Assembly: GCF_003721435.2 (NCBI RefSeq)
Contig: NZ_CP054585.1
Coordinates: forward strand, 1,612,001-1,676,000
Direction of reading: 5' to 3'
Origin: Halorubrum sp. CBA1229
GTDB lineage: Archaea; Halobacteriota; Halobacteria; Halobacteriales; Haloferacaceae
Length of the DNA: 64,000 nt
Part shown: positions 62,892-64,000 of the stretch, in pieces
Layout of the letters: each line of letters opens with the position of its first letter
How positions within the stretch are numbered: position 1 is the first letter of the stretch
Notes under the pieces: model-generated
Databases searched by the model: none
Seen by the model: the letters and a program-made list of their open reading frames with translations, nothing else
What the model was told of the DNA's origin: nothing
Position numbers and translations under genes: made by a program

Positions 62892-64000
62892 ATGGACGAA
62901 CGCGTACGCGAGCACGCCGAGGTGCTCGTCGACTGGAGCGCGCGGGTCGAGGCGGGAGACGACGTCGTCGTCAGCGTCGCCGAGGACGCCCACGACCTCG
63001 GCGTCGCCGTCGCCGAGGCGCTCGGCGAGCGCGGGGCGACCGTCACGACGCTGTACGGCTCCGACGAACTCTCCCGAGCCTATTTAAAAGGCGCCGAGGC
63101 GGGAGTCGACGGAAGCGGCAGCGACGACGACAGTGGCGACGCCCCCGACTTCGACGACGATCCCGCCGTCGACCGCGCGATCTTCGAGGCCGCCGACGCC
63201 TACCTCCGGATCGGCGGCGGGCGCAACACTACCGCGACCGCGGACGTCTCCCCCGAAACCCGACAGGCGTACGCGAAAGCGCGGAAGGGCGTCCGCGAGG
63301 CTCGGATGGACACCGACTGGGTGTCGACGGTCCACCCGACCCGCAGCCTCGCGCAGCAGGCCGGGATGGCCTACGAGGAGTACCGGGAGTTCGTCTACGA
63401 CGCGGTCCTCCGCGACTGGGAGGCGCTCGCCGACGAGATGGCACAGATGAAAGCGATCCTCGACGCGGGCGAGGAGGTCCGGCTCGTCACCGAGCGCGAC
63501 GACGCGCCCGATACCGACGTGACGATGTCGATCGCGGGTCGCACCGCGGTCAACTCCGCCGCCTCCGTGGCGTACGACTCCCACAACCTCCCGTCCGGCG
63601 AGGTGTTCACCGCGCCGTACGACACCGAGGGCGAGGCGTTCTTCGACGTGCCGATGACGATCGACGCGACCCGGGTCCGGGACGTGCGCCTCGTCTTCGA
63701 GGGCGGCGAGGTCGTCGACTTCGCGGCCGAAGCCGGCGAGGACGCGCTCGCGAGCGTGCTCGACACCGATCCGGGCGCCCGGCGGCTCGGCGAGCTCGGG
63801 ATCGGGATGAACCGCGGGATCGACCGGTTCACCGACTCGATCCTCTTCGACGAGAAGATGGGCGACACGGTCCACCTGGCGGTCGGCCGCGCCTACGACG
63901 CCTGCCTCCCCGCGGGCGAGTCGGGCAACGACAGCGCGGTCCACGTCGACATGATAAGCGACGTGAGCGAGCGCTCCCGGATGGAAGTCGACGGCGAGGT
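62892..64000 (+). CDS. M29 family aminopeptidase (3'-truncated by window edge)
   Basis: The frame from ATG 62892 stays open to the window end (369 codons). It shows M29 features: YGSDELSRAYL early, HPTRSLAQQAGM, then metal-ligand regions NLPSGEVFTAP (Glu), LGELGIGMN (Glu), DEKMGDTVHLAVG (His) and SAVHVDMI (His, Asp). These enzymes remove N-terminal residues using two metal ions. The last few residues are outside the window. An Asp/Ser/Gly-rich insert near residue 80 is typical of haloarchaeal versions. Confidence 0.93.
   Translation, partial: MDERVREHAEVLVDWSARVEAGDDVVVSVAEDAHDLGVAVAEALGERGATVTTLYGSDELSRAYLKGAEAGVDGSGSDDDSGDAPDFDDDPAVDRAIFEAADAYLRIGGGRNTTATADVSPETRQAYAKARKGVREARMDTDWVSTVHPTRSLAQQAGMAYEEYREFVYDAVLRDWEALADEMAQMKAILDAGEEVRLVTERDDAPDTDVTMSIAGRTAVNSAASVAYDSHNLPSGEVFTAPYDTEGEAFFDVPMTIDATRVRDVRLVFEGGEVVDFAAEAGEDALASVLDTDPGARRLGELGIGMNRGIDRFTDSILFDEKMGDTVHLAVGRAYDACLPAGESGNDSAVHVDMISDVSERSRMEVDGE

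Noticed and set aside
1-64000. CRISPR arrays, cas genes or rRNA genes
   Set aside because: No regularly spaced short repeats, Cas motifs or rRNA sequence were seen. The repeats present are att-like, ORB-like or IS ends.

Overview
The window reads as the chromosome of a halophilic archaeon of the class Halobacteria. Core-gene DNA is very GC-rich, the predicted proteins are strongly acidic, and several genes have a TATA-like box about 25 bp before the start codon, as expected for leaderless haloarchaeal transcripts. TFB, Orc1/Cdc6, HerA-NurA and a tRNA-Arg are present. Gene style suggests a Halorubrum-like genus, but the genus is inference only.

Layout. (1) 1-6250 is core chromosome: the end of a histidine kinase, a TetR-family regulator and a secreted CARDB-type protein coupled to an RND/MMPL exporter. 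(2) About 6367-57750 is one large accessory region built at a tRNA-Arg(CCG) gene. The tRNA 3' end contains the 12-mer GGGCGCGACGGG, and the same 12-mer (11-12 matches of 12) recurs at 6367, 7411, 8561 and 17780, cutting the region into four consecutive units. Unit 1 carries a Doc-like toxin. Unit 2 carries a divergent pair of small DNA-binding-type genes. Units 1 and 2 share left and right ends but not cargo, and neither has an integrase. Unit 3 (9.2 kb) begins with a broken tyrosine recombinase and carries an element-type TFB, a large DNA-translocase-like ATPase and a CPBP protease. Unit 4 (40 kb) begins with an intact recombinase and is a dense defence island. (3) 57811-64000 is core again: a PAS histidine kinase, RimI, oligoendopeptidase F, a GlcG/HbpS-type protein and an M29 aminopeptidase.

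The defence island contains, in order: a STAND-type NTPase; an AbiEi-like regulator with a truncated nucleotidyltransferase; a small acidic protein plus Rad50/Lamassu-like ABC ATPase; a Mre11-Rad50-NurA-HerA operon; an IS5-family insertion; a three-gene operon of MORC-like GHKL ATPase, McrB-like AAA+ ATPase and PD-(D/E)XK nuclease; a truncated DUF262 protein; Orc1/Cdc6 with three ORB-like repeats; an operon of PLD-helicase, small protein, DndD-like ATPase and Dnd4-like protein with no sulfur-transfer genes; an HTH-repeat protein; a GHKL ATPase fused to a DNA methyltransferase; a Dam-type methylase; a second methyltransferase homologous to the fused one; and a PD-(D/E)XK protein.

The most notable point is that the same GHKL domain occurs alone (37844-39865) and fused to a methyltransferase (49151-52057), while that methyltransferase also occurs alone (54074-55621). 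This links GHKL ATPase, McrBC-like nuclease and DNA methylation into a plausible, poorly described MORC-type restriction-modification system. Grouping of these genes into one machine is inference from gene order and domain sharing.
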